Positions 1 to 7,273 of a DNA stretch of 11,993 nucleotides are shown here, piece after piece. Made by a program: the position numbers and the translations under genes. The stretch comes from an uncultured Alphaproteobacteria bacterium (GTDB taxonomy: Bacteria > Pseudomonadota > Alphaproteobacteria > HIMB59 > GCA-002718135), in NCBI GenBank assembly GCA_902613275.1, contig CACMGM010000018.1, positions 1-11,993 on the forward strand. Reading direction: 5' to 3'. Position 1 is the stretch's first letter, and each line of letters begins with the position of its first letter. The notes below the pieces were generated by a model. The model was not told the origin of the DNA and made no database searches. It saw nothing but the letters and a program-made list of their open reading frames with translations.

Positions 1-562
1 TGAGCAAATAAGAAATACTGCATCTCTTGGAGGTAACATTGGGAGCGCATCTCCAATAGGTGATAGTTTGCCTGTTTTAATTGCACTCAATAGTAAAATT
101 CTAATTCAAGGAAAAGTTAAAAAAACTTTATTATTGAATAATTATTTTCTCAGTTATCGAAAAACAAAATTAAAACCTAATGAAATAATTAAAGAAATTA
201 TAATACCCATCTATAAAAAAAATATTCTTAAATGTTATAAAATTTCAAAAAGAATTGATGATGATATAAGTTCTGTTTTCATGGCTATAAATGCTAGAAT
301 TGAAAAAAATATTATTAAAGAAATAAAAATTGTTTGTGGAGGTTTGGCAGAAACTCCAAAAATAGCTGAAAAAGCTCAAAAATTTTTATTAAACAAAATA
401 TTTAATGAAGAAAATATTAATGAAGCAAAGAAAATTATAAAAAAAGAATTTGATCCAATAGATGATATGAGAGCGTCAAAAAATTATAGAACTAAAATTA
501 GTCAAAACCTTTTAGAGAGGTTTTTAAATGAAAATAATAAAATTAAATCAACATTATATTAA
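1..562 (+). CDS. xdhA: Xanthine dehydrogenase small (FAD/Fe-S) subunit XdhA, C-terminal part, truncated by window edge
   Basis: The reading frame is open from base 2 (base 1 ends the preceding codon) to the TAA at 560-562, giving 186 residues; the true start lies left of the window. The first residues hold the FAD-binding signature of the xanthine dehydrogenase medium/FAD domain: a GGNI turn (visible residues 10-13) followed by SPIGD (17-21) and PVLIAL. The later part fits the CO-dehydrogenase-flavoprotein C-terminal domain, with GGLAETP and the ending FDPIDDMRAS...YR...NLLERF, typical of XdhA-type proteins. By family knowledge this subunit takes electrons from the molybdenum centre through 2Fe-2S clusters to FAD and NAD; the Fe-S domain would be upstream and is not visible. 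The TTG at 68 is an internal leucine codon and not a start, because homology continues upstream of it. Its stop overlaps the xdhB start by one base (TAATG), so it is the first visible gene of the purine operon. Confidence 0.93.
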   Translation, partial: EQIRNTASLGGNIGSASPIGDSLPVLIALNSKILIQGKVKKTLLLNNYFLSYRKTKLKPNEIIKEIIIPIYKKNILKCYKISKRIDDDISSVFMAINARIEKNIIKEIKIVCGGLAETPKIAEKAQKFLLNKIFNEENINEAKKIIKKEFDPIDDMRASKNYRTKISQNLLERFLNENNKIKSTLY

Positions 563-2835
563 TGGATAAAATATTTACAAAAAATATTGAGCATGAAAGT
601 GCAGTAAAACATGTTACTGGAAAAGCAATTTATACTGATGATATATCAGAACCTAAAAATTTACTTCACGCAGTAATTGGATACAGTAATTGCAGTAAAG
701 GAGTAATAAAAAAAATTGATTATAAAGATGTTTTATCTTCAGAAGGTGTAGTAGACATTATTACTGAAAAAGACATTGAAGGTATAAATGATGTTGGGCC
801 AATATTTAAGGGAGATAAAATATTTACTTCAACAAATATAGAATATTATGGGCAACCAATTTTCGCAGTTATAGCAAAGACCAATAATTTAGCAAAAAAA
901 GCTGCATTAAAAGTAAAAATAGACTTAAAAATATCTAAACCGATCGTTTCAATTGAAGAAGCATTAAAGAAAAAATCATTTGTTTTAAAACCGAAGCATC
1001 TAACTAGAGGAGATATAAAAGATGGGTTTAAAAAATCTGACAACATTCTAAAAGGTAAATTGTATTCAGGGGGTCAAGATCATTTTTATTTAGAAGGTCA
1101 AATTTCAATGACTATTCCACAAGAAGATAATAATTTTTTAGTTTATTCTTCAACACAGCATCCATCAGAAACACAGCAAATTATCGGTAAAGTTCTTAAA
1201 CAAAATTACAATAGTATCCATGTGATAGTAAGAAGAATTGGTGGTGGTTTTGGAGGAAAAGAAACACAATCTTTTTTGTTTGCAGCCATTACAAGCATTG
1301 CAGCAAAAAAAATATCTAAACCAGTAAAGTTAAGAGTCGATAGAGATGATGATATGATCATGACTGGAAAAAGGCATGATTTTTTATTTGATTATGAAGT
1401 AGGTTTTAATAATAGTGGTGAAATACTTGCTCTAAAAATAATGATGGCATCGAGATGTGGTATCTCTCCAGATTTATCAGGAGCTATAAATGATAGAGCC
1501 ATCTATCATATAGATAATGCCTACTTCTTACCAAATATAGAAATTAATTCGTATAGATGTAAAACAAATACTGTTTCTAATACAGCTTTTCGTGGATTTG
1601 GTGGTCCTCAAGGAATGTTTTGTATTGAAAATATAATTGAAAACATTGCTCAAAAATTAAAACGAGAAGCAAGTGAAATAAGAAAAATTAATTTTTATAA
1701 AGATAAAATTAAAAATACTACTCATTATGGGATGAAAATTACTGACAATGTGATTGAAGATATTTTTAATAAACTAATTAAAAAATCTAATTACAAAAAA
1801 AGAAAAATAGAAATTGATAATTTTAATAAAAAAAATAAAGTTTTAAAAAAAGGAATAGCAATAACGCCTGTAAAGTTTGGAATATCATTTACAACTACTC
1901 ATTTAAACCAAGGTGGTGCCTTAGTACATATCTACACTGATGGATCCATTCATTTAAATCATGGAGGAATTGAAATGGGTCAAGGATTGATGACAAAACT
2001 TGCTTTAGTGGCTTCAAATGAATTTGGACTTAATTACGAACATATAAAAATCTCTTCAACGGACACAGAAAAAGTGCCTAACACATCAGCAAGTGCAGCA
2101 TCAGCTACAACTGATATAAATGGAGCAGCAATTGTTAATGCTATAAATAATATTAAATCAGGTCTAAATGAATTTATTTATGATTATTTTAAAACAAATA
2201 GCAAAATAAAATATGAAAATAATTTTGTTTATTTTGATAAAAGAAAAATATCTTTTAAAGAATTGATAAATACTGCTTACTTAAATAGAATCCCATTGTC
2301 ATCTTCGGGTTTCTATAAAACTAACAAAATTAATGTAAATACAAAAACACTTCAAGGTAGACCATTCTTATATTTTACTTATGGAGCAGCGGTAACAGAA
2401 GTAATCATTGATAAATTAACAGGTGAAAATAAAATTCTTCAAGTTGATATAATTCATGATGTTGGTAATTCTATTAATAAGAGAATTGATAAGGGGCAAA
2501 TTGAAGGTGGTTATATTCAAGGATTAGGTTGGCTTACAACTGAAGAAGTGTCTTGGAAATCAAATGGGGTTCTAACAACTCATAGTCCTTCTACTTACAA
2601 AATACCAACTGCAGGTGAGACACCATTTAAATTTAATGTCGCAATTTATGATCGTGGTTTTAATAAAGAAAAGGTTATTAATCGCTCTAAAGCTGTTGGA
2701 GAGCCACCATTTATGCTAGCAATTTCAAGTTTTATTGCATTAAAGGACGCAGTATATAATGCCAATAAAGGAAAAAATTCTGAAAATTTAATTGCACCTG
2801 CTACTGCTGAAAATATATTAAAAAGTTTGCATTAA
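562..2835 (+). CDS. xdhB: Xanthine dehydrogenase large (molybdopterin) subunit XdhB
   Basis: This is the 757-residue molybdopterin-binding subunit that hydroxylates hypoxanthine to xanthine and xanthine to urate. Domains in order: the a/b-hammerhead (about 15-125, with GKAIYTDD) and the two molybdopterin-binding domains (about 140-745). Positions matching bovine xanthine oxidase active-site residues can be read by motif: Q199 in STQ (bovine Gln767), E234 ending GGGFGGKE (Glu802), R312 in NDRA (Arg880), R344/F346 in NTAFRGFGGPQG (Arg912/Phe914), F439 in KFGISF region, and E714 in KAVGEPPF (catalytic Glu1261). Having both the Glu802 and Arg880 equivalents favours a true purine-oxidising XDH over aldehyde oxidase or CO dehydrogenase. 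Length and residue numbering are close to the two-subunit Rhodobacter capsulatus enzyme (Glu232, Arg310, Glu730 there). The enzyme is cytoplasmic and pairs with XdhA. The start ATG overlaps the xdhA stop, and one base separates its stop from xdhC, so coupled translation is likely. Confidence 0.97.
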   Translation: MDKIFTKNIEHESAVKHVTGKAIYTDDISEPKNLLHAVIGYSNCSKGVIKKIDYKDVLSSEGVVDIITEKDIEGINDVGPIFKGDKIFTSTNIEYYGQPIFAVIAKTNNLAKKAALKVKIDLKISKPIVSIEEALKKKSFVLKPKHLTRGDIKDGFKKSDNILKGKLYSGGQDHFYLEGQISMTIPQEDNNFLVYSSTQHPSETQQIIGKVLKQNYNSIHVIVRRIGGGFGGKETQSFLFAAITSIAAKKISKPVKLRVDRDDDMIMTGKRHDFLFDYEVGFNNSGEILALKIMMASRCGISPDLSGAINDRAIYHIDNAYFLPNIEINSYRCKTNTVSNTAFRGFGGPQGMFCIENIIENIAQKLKREASEIRKINFYKDKIKNTTHYGMKITDNVIEDIFNKLIKKSNYKKRKIEIDNFNKKNKVLKKGIAITPVKFGISFTTTHLNQGGALVHIYTDGSIHLNHGGIEMGQGLMTKLALVASNEFGLNYEHIKISSTDTEKVPNTSASAASATTDINGAAIVNAINNIKSGLNEFIYDYFKTNSKIKYENNFVYFDKRKISFKELINTAYLNRIPLSSSGFYKTNKINVNTKTLQGRPFLYFTYGAAVTEVIIDKLTGENKILQVDIIHDVGNSINKRIDKGQIEGGYIQGLGWLTTEEVSWKSNGVLTTHSPSTYKIPTAGETPFKFNVAIYDRGFNKEKVINRSKAVGEPPFMLAISSFIALKDAVYNANKGKNSENLIAPATAENILKSLH

Positions 2836-2836
2836 A

Positions 2837-3667
2837 ATGTATCTTAAAAAATTAAGTAAAAATATAAATTTTGATAGTAAAATAGTTAAGGCTAAAATTA
2901 TTGAAGTTAAAGGATCATCGCCCAATAATTTAGATGACATTATATTAATCTCTACTGATACTATCTTTGGAACTATCGGTGGCGGAAACTTAGAATATTT
3001 AGTTATCGATGAAGCGAGAAAATTAGTTGATAATAATATAGCAAATAAAGTAATGAATATTCCGCTTGGGCCAGGAATTGGACAATGTTGTGGTGGATAC
3101 GTACAAGTTAAATTAAGCTTACATAATAATTCCAAAGATGCATTAAAAAATGAAAATTTTGTTAATGATTTTAAATCTAACTTATATGTCTTTGGATCAG
3201 GACATATTGGTCAAGCGTTAATTTCTAAATTAGAAAATATTAATTTTAATACTTTTATAATTGATTCAAGAGAAGATTATTTAAAAATGACAAATATCAA
3301 AGATATAAATTATTTACTTTCGAAAAAACCTTGGGAGATTGTATCAAAACTAGAAGATAATTCTTATTTTATAGTCTTAACTCACAGTCATGATTATGAC
3401 TTAAAAATATTAAATGAAATTTTGAAAAAAAATAATACTTTTGTTGGTTTAATTGGATCTCTTACAAAGAAAAAAAGGTTTTATAAAAGATTAATCGATA
3501 ATGGTCATAATAAATCAATAGTTGAGAAAATTGAATGTCCGATTGGAATTGATATTGGTAATTCAAAAGATCCAAATGAAATAGCTTTCTCAATTATTAC
3601 AAGAATAATATCAATAAAAAATAGCTTAAAGCATTTATCAAATAATAAAATTAAAGAAGTTATATGA
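2837..3667 (+). CDS. xdhC: XdhC, molybdenum-cofactor sulfuration/insertion factor for xanthine dehydrogenase
   Basis: This 276-residue protein has the two-domain plan of XdhC/CoxI proteins. The N-terminal XdhC domain (about 15-95) shows KGSSPN (25-30), TIGGGNLEY (46-54) and the cysteine-bearing GPGIGQCCGG (78-87). The C-terminal XdhC Rossmann domain begins with VFGSGHIGQAL (118-128, a GxGxxG nucleotide fold) and continues with LTHSHDYD, FVGLIGS and the ending CPIGIDIG...PNEIAFSI, all diagnostic. In characterised systems XdhC binds molybdenum cofactor, promotes its sulfuration by a cysteine desulfurase, and delivers it to XdhB; it is not part of the mature enzyme. Its place just after xdhAB agrees with that role. 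It begins one base after the xdhB stop with no Shine-Dalgarno sequence in view, and its TGA overlaps the next start by four bases (ATGA), implying translational coupling. Its presence implies that the host makes molybdenum cofactor. Confidence 0.95.
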   Translation: MYLKKLSKNINFDSKIVKAKIIEVKGSSPNNLDDIILISTDTIFGTIGGGNLEYLVIDEARKLVDNNIANKVMNIPLGPGIGQCCGGYVQVKLSLHNNSKDALKNENFVNDFKSNLYVFGSGHIGQALISKLENINFNTFIIDSREDYLKMTNIKDINYLLSKKPWEIVSKLEDNSYFIVLTHSHDYDLKILNEILKKNNTFVGLIGSLTKKKRFYKRLIDNGHNKSIVEKIECPIGIDIGNSKDPNEIAFSIITRIISIKNSLKHLSNNKIKEVI

Positions 3668-4131
3668 CAAACATTGATTTTATGAAAAGAGCTATTTCAC
3701 TATCAATTGATAATATCAAAAATAATGGAGGTCCTTTTGGATGTGTTATTGTAAAAGAAAATGAAATTATTGCAGAGGGAGTAAATAGAGTAACATTTAA
3801 CAATGATCCTACTGCTCATGCTGAAATTGTTGCTATTAGAAATGCATGTCAAAAATTAAATACATTTAACTTAGAAGGTTGTGAATTGTATTCCAGTTGC
3901 GAACCATGTCCTATGTGCTTGAGTGCGATATATTGGTCACATATAGACAAAGTATATTATGGTAATTCTAGAGAAGATGCTGCAAAAATTAAATTTGATG
4001 ACAAGTTTATTTATGATGAACTATCACTAGAAATGAAAGAAAGAAAAATTCCTATCAGTCAATTATCACGTGATGAGGCAATAAAAGCATTTAATATTTG
4101 GGAAAAAGAAGAAAATAAAATAAGATATTAA
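3664..4131 (+). CDS. guaD: Guanine deaminase, cytidine-deaminase fold (GuaD type)
   Basis: This 155-residue zinc deaminase should convert guanine to xanthine plus ammonia, feeding xanthine dehydrogenase encoded just upstream. The zinc site is visible: H52 with proton-shuttling E54 in the HAE motif, and C82 and C85 in PCPMC. The best match by eye is Bacillus subtilis GuaD (156 residues): shared features include GGPFG near the N-terminus, NDPTAHAE, SCEPCPMCL.AIYW, FDD (111-113) and a C-terminal tail ending in tyrosine (Y155). That tail is domain-swapped and helps close the active site in the B. subtilis enzyme. The related tRNA adenosine deaminase TadA is less likely because of the F..SFIY/FIYDE tail similarity, the terminal aromatic residue and the purine-operon context. 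It overlaps xdhC by ATGA and lies one base before puuD. No amidohydrolase-type guanine deaminase is present here, so this may be the organism's route. Confidence 0.9.
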   Translation: MTNIDFMKRAISLSIDNIKNNGGPFGCVIVKENEIIAEGVNRVTFNNDPTAHAEIVAIRNACQKLNTFNLEGCELYSSCEPCPMCLSAIYWSHIDKVYYGNSREDAAKIKFDDKFIYDELSLEMKERKIPISQLSRDEAIKAFNIWEKEENKIRY

Positions 4132-4132
4132 A

Positions 4133-5575
4133 ATGGAATTATTTCTTAAATTTGTTGCACCAGTTCAATCTTATGACTTTCAAACCTTTTTTCATAATTT
4201 ACTTTTATCACTACCAGCATCGGCTTTATTAGGTTTATTATTATTTTTTATCCTTGGAACATTTTCAGGTTTAAAATCTAAAGAACAAAGGCTCTATATT
4301 GTAATTGCAACAACTATAGTCATATCATTTACTGCAGCTTTTTATAATTTAGGCGTTCCAACAGAAACATTATTTGCAGTATATTCTGAGTGGTTACATT
4401 TAATTGTTAGATGGGTTCATATAATTGTTGGTGTAGCATGGATTGGAACATCATTTTATTTTAATTGGCTGGATAGCAGGCTTGAGAGAGATGATCCAGA
4501 TTTTAAACATCTTGATGGTTATTTATGGTCTGTTCATTCAGGTGGGTTTTATAAAATTGAAAAGTTAAAAGGACCTCCTAAGAAACTTCCAAAAGTTCTT
4601 CATTGGTTTAAATGGGAGGCGTATGCAACTTGGATAAGTGGTTTTGTACTACTTATTTTAGTTTATTACTTAAATGCAAGCTCTATGATGTTGGGAGCAA
4701 GCGGTATTATATTAACACCCTTTCAAGCAATATTAATATCTATATTCTTACTTGTAGGGTCTTGGCTTCTATATGATTATCTTTGTAAAAATGTTTTAAA
4801 AGATAATGAACAAACTTTGATTGCAACTGGTGTTTTATTATTTGTATTATTAAGTTATTTTTTGACTCAAATTTATGGCTCAAGAGCTGCATACATACAT
4901 GTTGGAGCGATTATTGGTACCATTATGGCAGCTAATGTTTTTAGAGTCATTATTCCTGCACAAAGAAATCTTGTTTCATCAGCTGAAAACAATCAAAAGC
5001 CAAATTTAAATCTTTCATTAGAAGCAAAAAACAGATCAATACATAATAATTATTTTACACTACCTGTTTTATTTATCATGATTAGCTCACATTTTTCTTT
5101 TACGTATGGAGCAGTAAATAATTGGTTAATTTTAGCTGTTATATCGATAGCTGGCATTTTAACTCGCCATTACTTTAATTTAAGAAATAAAAAACAATAT
5201 AAATTCTGGATTTTACCGTCAGCTGGTTTAATCATGTTTTTTTTAATGACTTTAAGTAGTCTTTCAATATTTGAAAAAAAAGATGCAAATGCATCTCTTT
5301 CTTTAGAATTAGTCAGTTTCAATGAAGTACAAAATATAATTAAATACAGATGTGGAACATGTCATGCCAAATACCCAACTTTTGAAGGTATTGAAGCAGC
5401 GCCAAAAGGAGTTGTATATGACTCGACTCAAGATATTGTAAATAATATAAAATTAATCAAAGCTCAGGCTATTGATGCTGAAATTATGCCTCCAAATAAT
5501 CTTACTGGTATTACAAAAAATGAAAGAGAGATATTAAAAGTTTGGATTGAGCAAGGAGCAAATATCAATAATTAA
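4133..5575 (+). CDS. puuD: Membrane urate hydroxylase PuuD with C-terminal cytochrome c domain
   Basis: This 480-residue integral membrane protein should oxidise urate to 5-hydroxyisourate, the step after xanthine dehydrogenase. The N-terminal urate-oxidase domain (formerly DUF989) has about nine to ten hydrophobic segments (roughly 25-47, 55-72, 87-110, 165-181, 195-215, 228-246, 253-274, 306-325, 330-346, 358-378). It carries the characteristic RWVHIIVGVAWIGTSFYFNW stretch (93-112) and histidines H89, H96, H135, H256, H304 and H320. A cytochrome c domain follows (about 393-480): the heme-c attachment motif CGTCH at 407-411 and a likely axial methionine M452 in IMPP. This fusion is known in the PuuD family, where electrons leave through cytochrome c to the respiratory chain instead of reducing oxygen to peroxide as cofactor-free uricase does. 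The heme domain should face the periplasm. It starts one base after guaD and ends 11 bases inside the 3' end of the convergent glycosylase gene. It is the last gene of the operon. Confidence 0.95.
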   Translation: MELFLKFVAPVQSYDFQTFFHNLLLSLPASALLGLLLFFILGTFSGLKSKEQRLYIVIATTIVISFTAAFYNLGVPTETLFAVYSEWLHLIVRWVHIIVGVAWIGTSFYFNWLDSRLERDDPDFKHLDGYLWSVHSGGFYKIEKLKGPPKKLPKVLHWFKWEAYATWISGFVLLILVYYLNASSMMLGASGIILTPFQAILISIFLLVGSWLLYDYLCKNVLKDNEQTLIATGVLLFVLLSYFLTQIYGSRAAYIHVGAIIGTIMAANVFRVIIPAQRNLVSSAENNQKPNLNLSLEAKNRSIHNNYFTLPVLFIMISSHFSFTYGAVNNWLILAVISIAGILTRHYFNLRNKKQYKFWILPSAGLIMFFLMTLSSLSIFEKKDANASLSLELVSFNEVQNIIKYRCGTCHAKYPTFEGIEAAPKGVVYDSTQDIVNNIKLIKAQAIDAEIMPPNNLTGITKNEREILKVWIEQGANINN

Positions 5576-6182
5576 CTGGAATGGGGTCTAATGATCTCCA
5601 TAAATACCATGTGGCTTGTGAACTGTATGGACTCCATTTTTTATAAAGCAATTTAAGTTTTTTTTCATTTATAGGAAGTTGAACCTTATAAAGTTTTGAA
5701 ATAGCTTTTAAAAACCCTAAATCACCAGTTGGAAAAATATTTGAACTTCCATAACTAAACATCAAAAACATATCAATAGTCCAATTCCCTACTCCTTTAA
5801 TTTCAATTAAATTATTATAAATTTGTTCTTCAGAAGATTTATTTATATTTTTTATGAATTTCTTGTTTTGTAAAAAAAATTTAGAAATATTTCTTATATA
5901 CAAAATTTTTTGTCTTGATAAACCACATTTTCGTAAATCTGTAGTACGTAATTTAGATACAGTTTGTGGTGTTACATTTCTTTTAAGTTTAAAAAATTTA
6001 GTTTTCATCGAATCAGCTGCAGATACTGATATTTGTTGACCAATTATTGAATTAATTAATGAATGAAAATAATTAGAATTTAGATTTAAATATTCATTCC
6101 TATAAGTTTGAATTAATTTCTTCAAAACTTTATCTTTATTTGATAGATAAACCTTACCTTTATTCCAATATTTAGGTTTCAT
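5565..6182 (-). CDS. alkA: DNA-3-methyladenine glycosylase II (AlkA-type, HhH-GPD)
   Basis: This 205-residue base-excision repair enzyme should remove alkylated bases (3-methyladenine and similar) from DNA. It contains only the helix-hairpin-helix GPD core: SIIGQQIS (45-52) in the first conserved helix, the hairpin IKGVGNWTIDMFLMF (about 128-142), and the catalytic aspartate D154 in FPTGDLGF. The C-terminal WSPYSSQATWYLWRSLD (183-199) is also typical of AlkA/MAG proteins. E. coli AlkA (282 residues) has an extra N-terminal TBP-like domain that is absent here; single-domain versions are common. OGG1 and Nth are less likely: the catalytic lysine of those enzymes, at the hairpin, is tryptophan-flanked threonine here, and no 4Fe-4S cysteines follow. 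The start is the only in-frame ATG after the upstream stop. It abuts the start of the divergent small gene exactly, and its 3' end overlaps puuD by 11 bases. Nothing ties it to purine catabolism. Confidence 0.88.
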   Translation of the reverse strand: MKPKYWNKGKVYLSNKDKVLKKLIQTYRNEYLNLNSNYFHSLINSIIGQQISVSAADSMKTKFFKLKRNVTPQTVSKLRTTDLRKCGLSRQKILYIRNISKFFLQNKKFIKNINKSSEEQIYNNLIEIKGVGNWTIDMFLMFSYGSSNIFPTGDLGFLKAISKLYKVQLPINEKKLKLLYKKWSPYSSQATWYLWRSLDPIPVNY

Positions 6183-6371
6183 ATGAATTATTATAACAAA
6201 TTTAAAAAAATAATATCATACATAAATTTTATTTTTGGAATTTATTTATGGGCTTTAGTAATATATGCAATATTAAGAGGTACAGGATTAATTAAAAGAT
6301 TTGCATTACAAGAACATCTTTTAGGTGAGTATTTATCAATACCTATTAAATTTATATTAAGTTTATTTTAA
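6183..6371 (+). CDS. Small membrane protein of unknown function (62 residues)
   Basis: I do not recognise this protein. It has a lysine-rich N-terminus (K7, K8, K9 region), one clear membrane segment (about 14-32, NFIFGIYLWALVIYAILRG), a short polar stretch with RF.LQEHLLGEY (39-50), and a second short hydrophobic end (about 51-62). ATG 6183 is the only ATG in the open frame: the frame is closed by TAG at 6144-6146 upstream, and no GTG or TTG intervenes. A weak AGG (6174-6176) six bases before the ATG could serve as a Shine-Dalgarno. It is followed eight bases later by the EamA transporter gene on the same strand, suggesting one transcript, so it could be an accessory peptide of that transporter; this is inference from position only. 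The main doubt is whether it is translated, since its promoter would have to lie within the opposing glycosylase gene. Confidence 0.6.
   Translation: MNYYNKFKKIISYINFIFGIYLWALVIYAILRGTGLIKRFALQEHLLGEYLSIPIKFILSLF
6190..6195 (-). promoter_or_regulatory. Possible -10 box for the alkA-type glycosylase gene
   Basis: On the minus strand a perfect TATAAT lies 7 bases upstream of the glycosylase ATG, inside the coding sequence of the divergent small gene. No good -35 is visible at 16-18 bases. If used, transcription would begin at or just inside the start codon, giving a leaderless or nearly leaderless mRNA. In DNA this AT-rich such a hexamer can arise by chance. Confidence 0.25.
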
Positions 6372-6379
6372 TAAATAAT

Positions 6380-7273
6380 ATGATCTATTATTACTTTATT
6401 GCAATGGCTGCTGCACTTTGTTGGGCAGTGGCATCTTTAGTATCAGCAGATGTTACAAGAACTATTGGTGGTTTAGCTTTTAATCGCCTTAGATTATTTT
6501 TTGTATCTATAATGTTAATTACTTACACATTTTATATAAATACTTGGAATACTATTAGTTTTGATTACTTATCTATTATTATAATTTCAGGTATTGTAGG
6601 GATATTCTTAGGTGATACTTTATTGTTTATTGCTTTGCAAAAAATTGGACCGAGAAGAAATAATATTTTATTTTCATTAGCTGCTCCTTTTACTGTAGTA
6701 ATTAATATTTTTTTTCTAAATGAACTTACTTCAACTATAAGTATTATTGGATGTTTTGTTGTTTTTTTTGGTGTTGTTTTTGCAATTTCATATGGAGATA
6801 ACAAGGGATCTGATCATAGATGGGAAACAGTAGAGGGATCAATTTATTTAGGAATAATCTTATCCATTGGAGCTGCATTATGCCAAGCGATTGGGTTAGT
6901 TATGATGAAACCTATATTGTCAGATGGTGCGGATCCAATAGCTTCAGCTGCAATTAGAACAACAATTTCATGTATTTTTTTATCATTTACATTTTTTTTA
7001 AATTATGAAGTTTTTAATACAAAGGTTAATCTTACATCAAAAATTATTTACCAATCAATTCTTAGTGGCTTTTTAGGAATGGCCTTAGGTATGAGTTTAC
7101 TTTTAATCGCATTACAAAAAGCTGACGCAGGTATTGTTGCAACATTATCTTCAACTAGTCCAATAATGATATTATTTCTTCTTTGGATATTAACAAAAAA
7201 AATACCTTCTTTTGGTGCATGGGTGGGAACAATTATTGCAATATTTGGAACAGGATTAATTTTTATCTATTAA
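6380..7273 (+). CDS. EamA/DMT-superfamily permease (ten membrane helices)
   Basis: This 297-residue inner-membrane protein has the tandem EamA plan: two homologous halves of five helices (about residues 3-137 and 153-296) joined by a charged loop (138-152, [14 protein letters not shown]). The duplication can be read directly: LLFIALQK (81-88) in half one corresponds to LLLIALQK (240-247) in half two, each followed by a small-residue helix and a proline (P103 and P261). The FxRxxxFF element (F34-F41) is usual at the start of helix 2. The superfamily carries metabolites such as amino acids, purines, nucleotide sugars or drugs, and the substrate cannot be told from sequence. A link with the adjacent purine operon is possible but not supported, since the genes are separated by an opposing gene. 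No Shine-Dalgarno is seen; it follows the small membrane gene by eight bases. Its last 18 bases overlap the end of aspS on the other strand. Confidence 0.88.
   Translation: MIYYYFIAMAAALCWAVASLVSADVTRTIGGLAFNRLRLFFVSIMLITYTFYINTWNTISFDYLSIIIISGIVGIFLGDTLLFIALQKIGPRRNNILFSLAAPFTVVINIFFLNELTSTISIIGCFVVFFGVVFAISYGDNKGSDHRWETVEGSIYLGIILSIGAALCQAIGLVMMKPILSDGADPIASAAIRTTISCIFLSFTFFLNYEVFNTKVNLTSKIIYQSILSGFLGMALGMSLLLIALQKADAGIVATLSSTSPIMILFLLWILTKKIPSFGAWVGTIIAIFGTGLIFIY

Noticed and set aside
68..562. An intact 164-residue gene starting at TTG 68
   Set aside because: The frame stays open to the left edge and the upstream residues carry the FAD-binding GGNI motif, so this is the end of a longer xdhA.
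846..1046. Minus-strand open frame of 66 codons inside xdhB
   Set aside because: It lies wholly opposite a strongly conserved gene and has no recognisable domain; it is a coding shadow.
2818..3135. Minus-strand open frame of 105 codons across the xdhB/xdhC junction
   Set aside because: It is a shadow of xdhC, whose XdhC motifs are clear on the plus strand.
3664..4131. tRNA adenosine deaminase (TadA) as the identity of the HAE/PCPMC protein
   Set aside because: The tail ending in tyrosine, the FDD motif, the close agreement with B. subtilis GuaD and the position between xdhC and puuD fit guanine deaminase better.
5581..5601. Possible stem-loop just after the puuD stop (ATGGGGTC...GATCTCCAT)
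   Set aside because: It has a wobble pair and a bulge, no U-run follows, and the bases encode the conserved WRSLDPIP end of the glycosylase, which explains their sequence.
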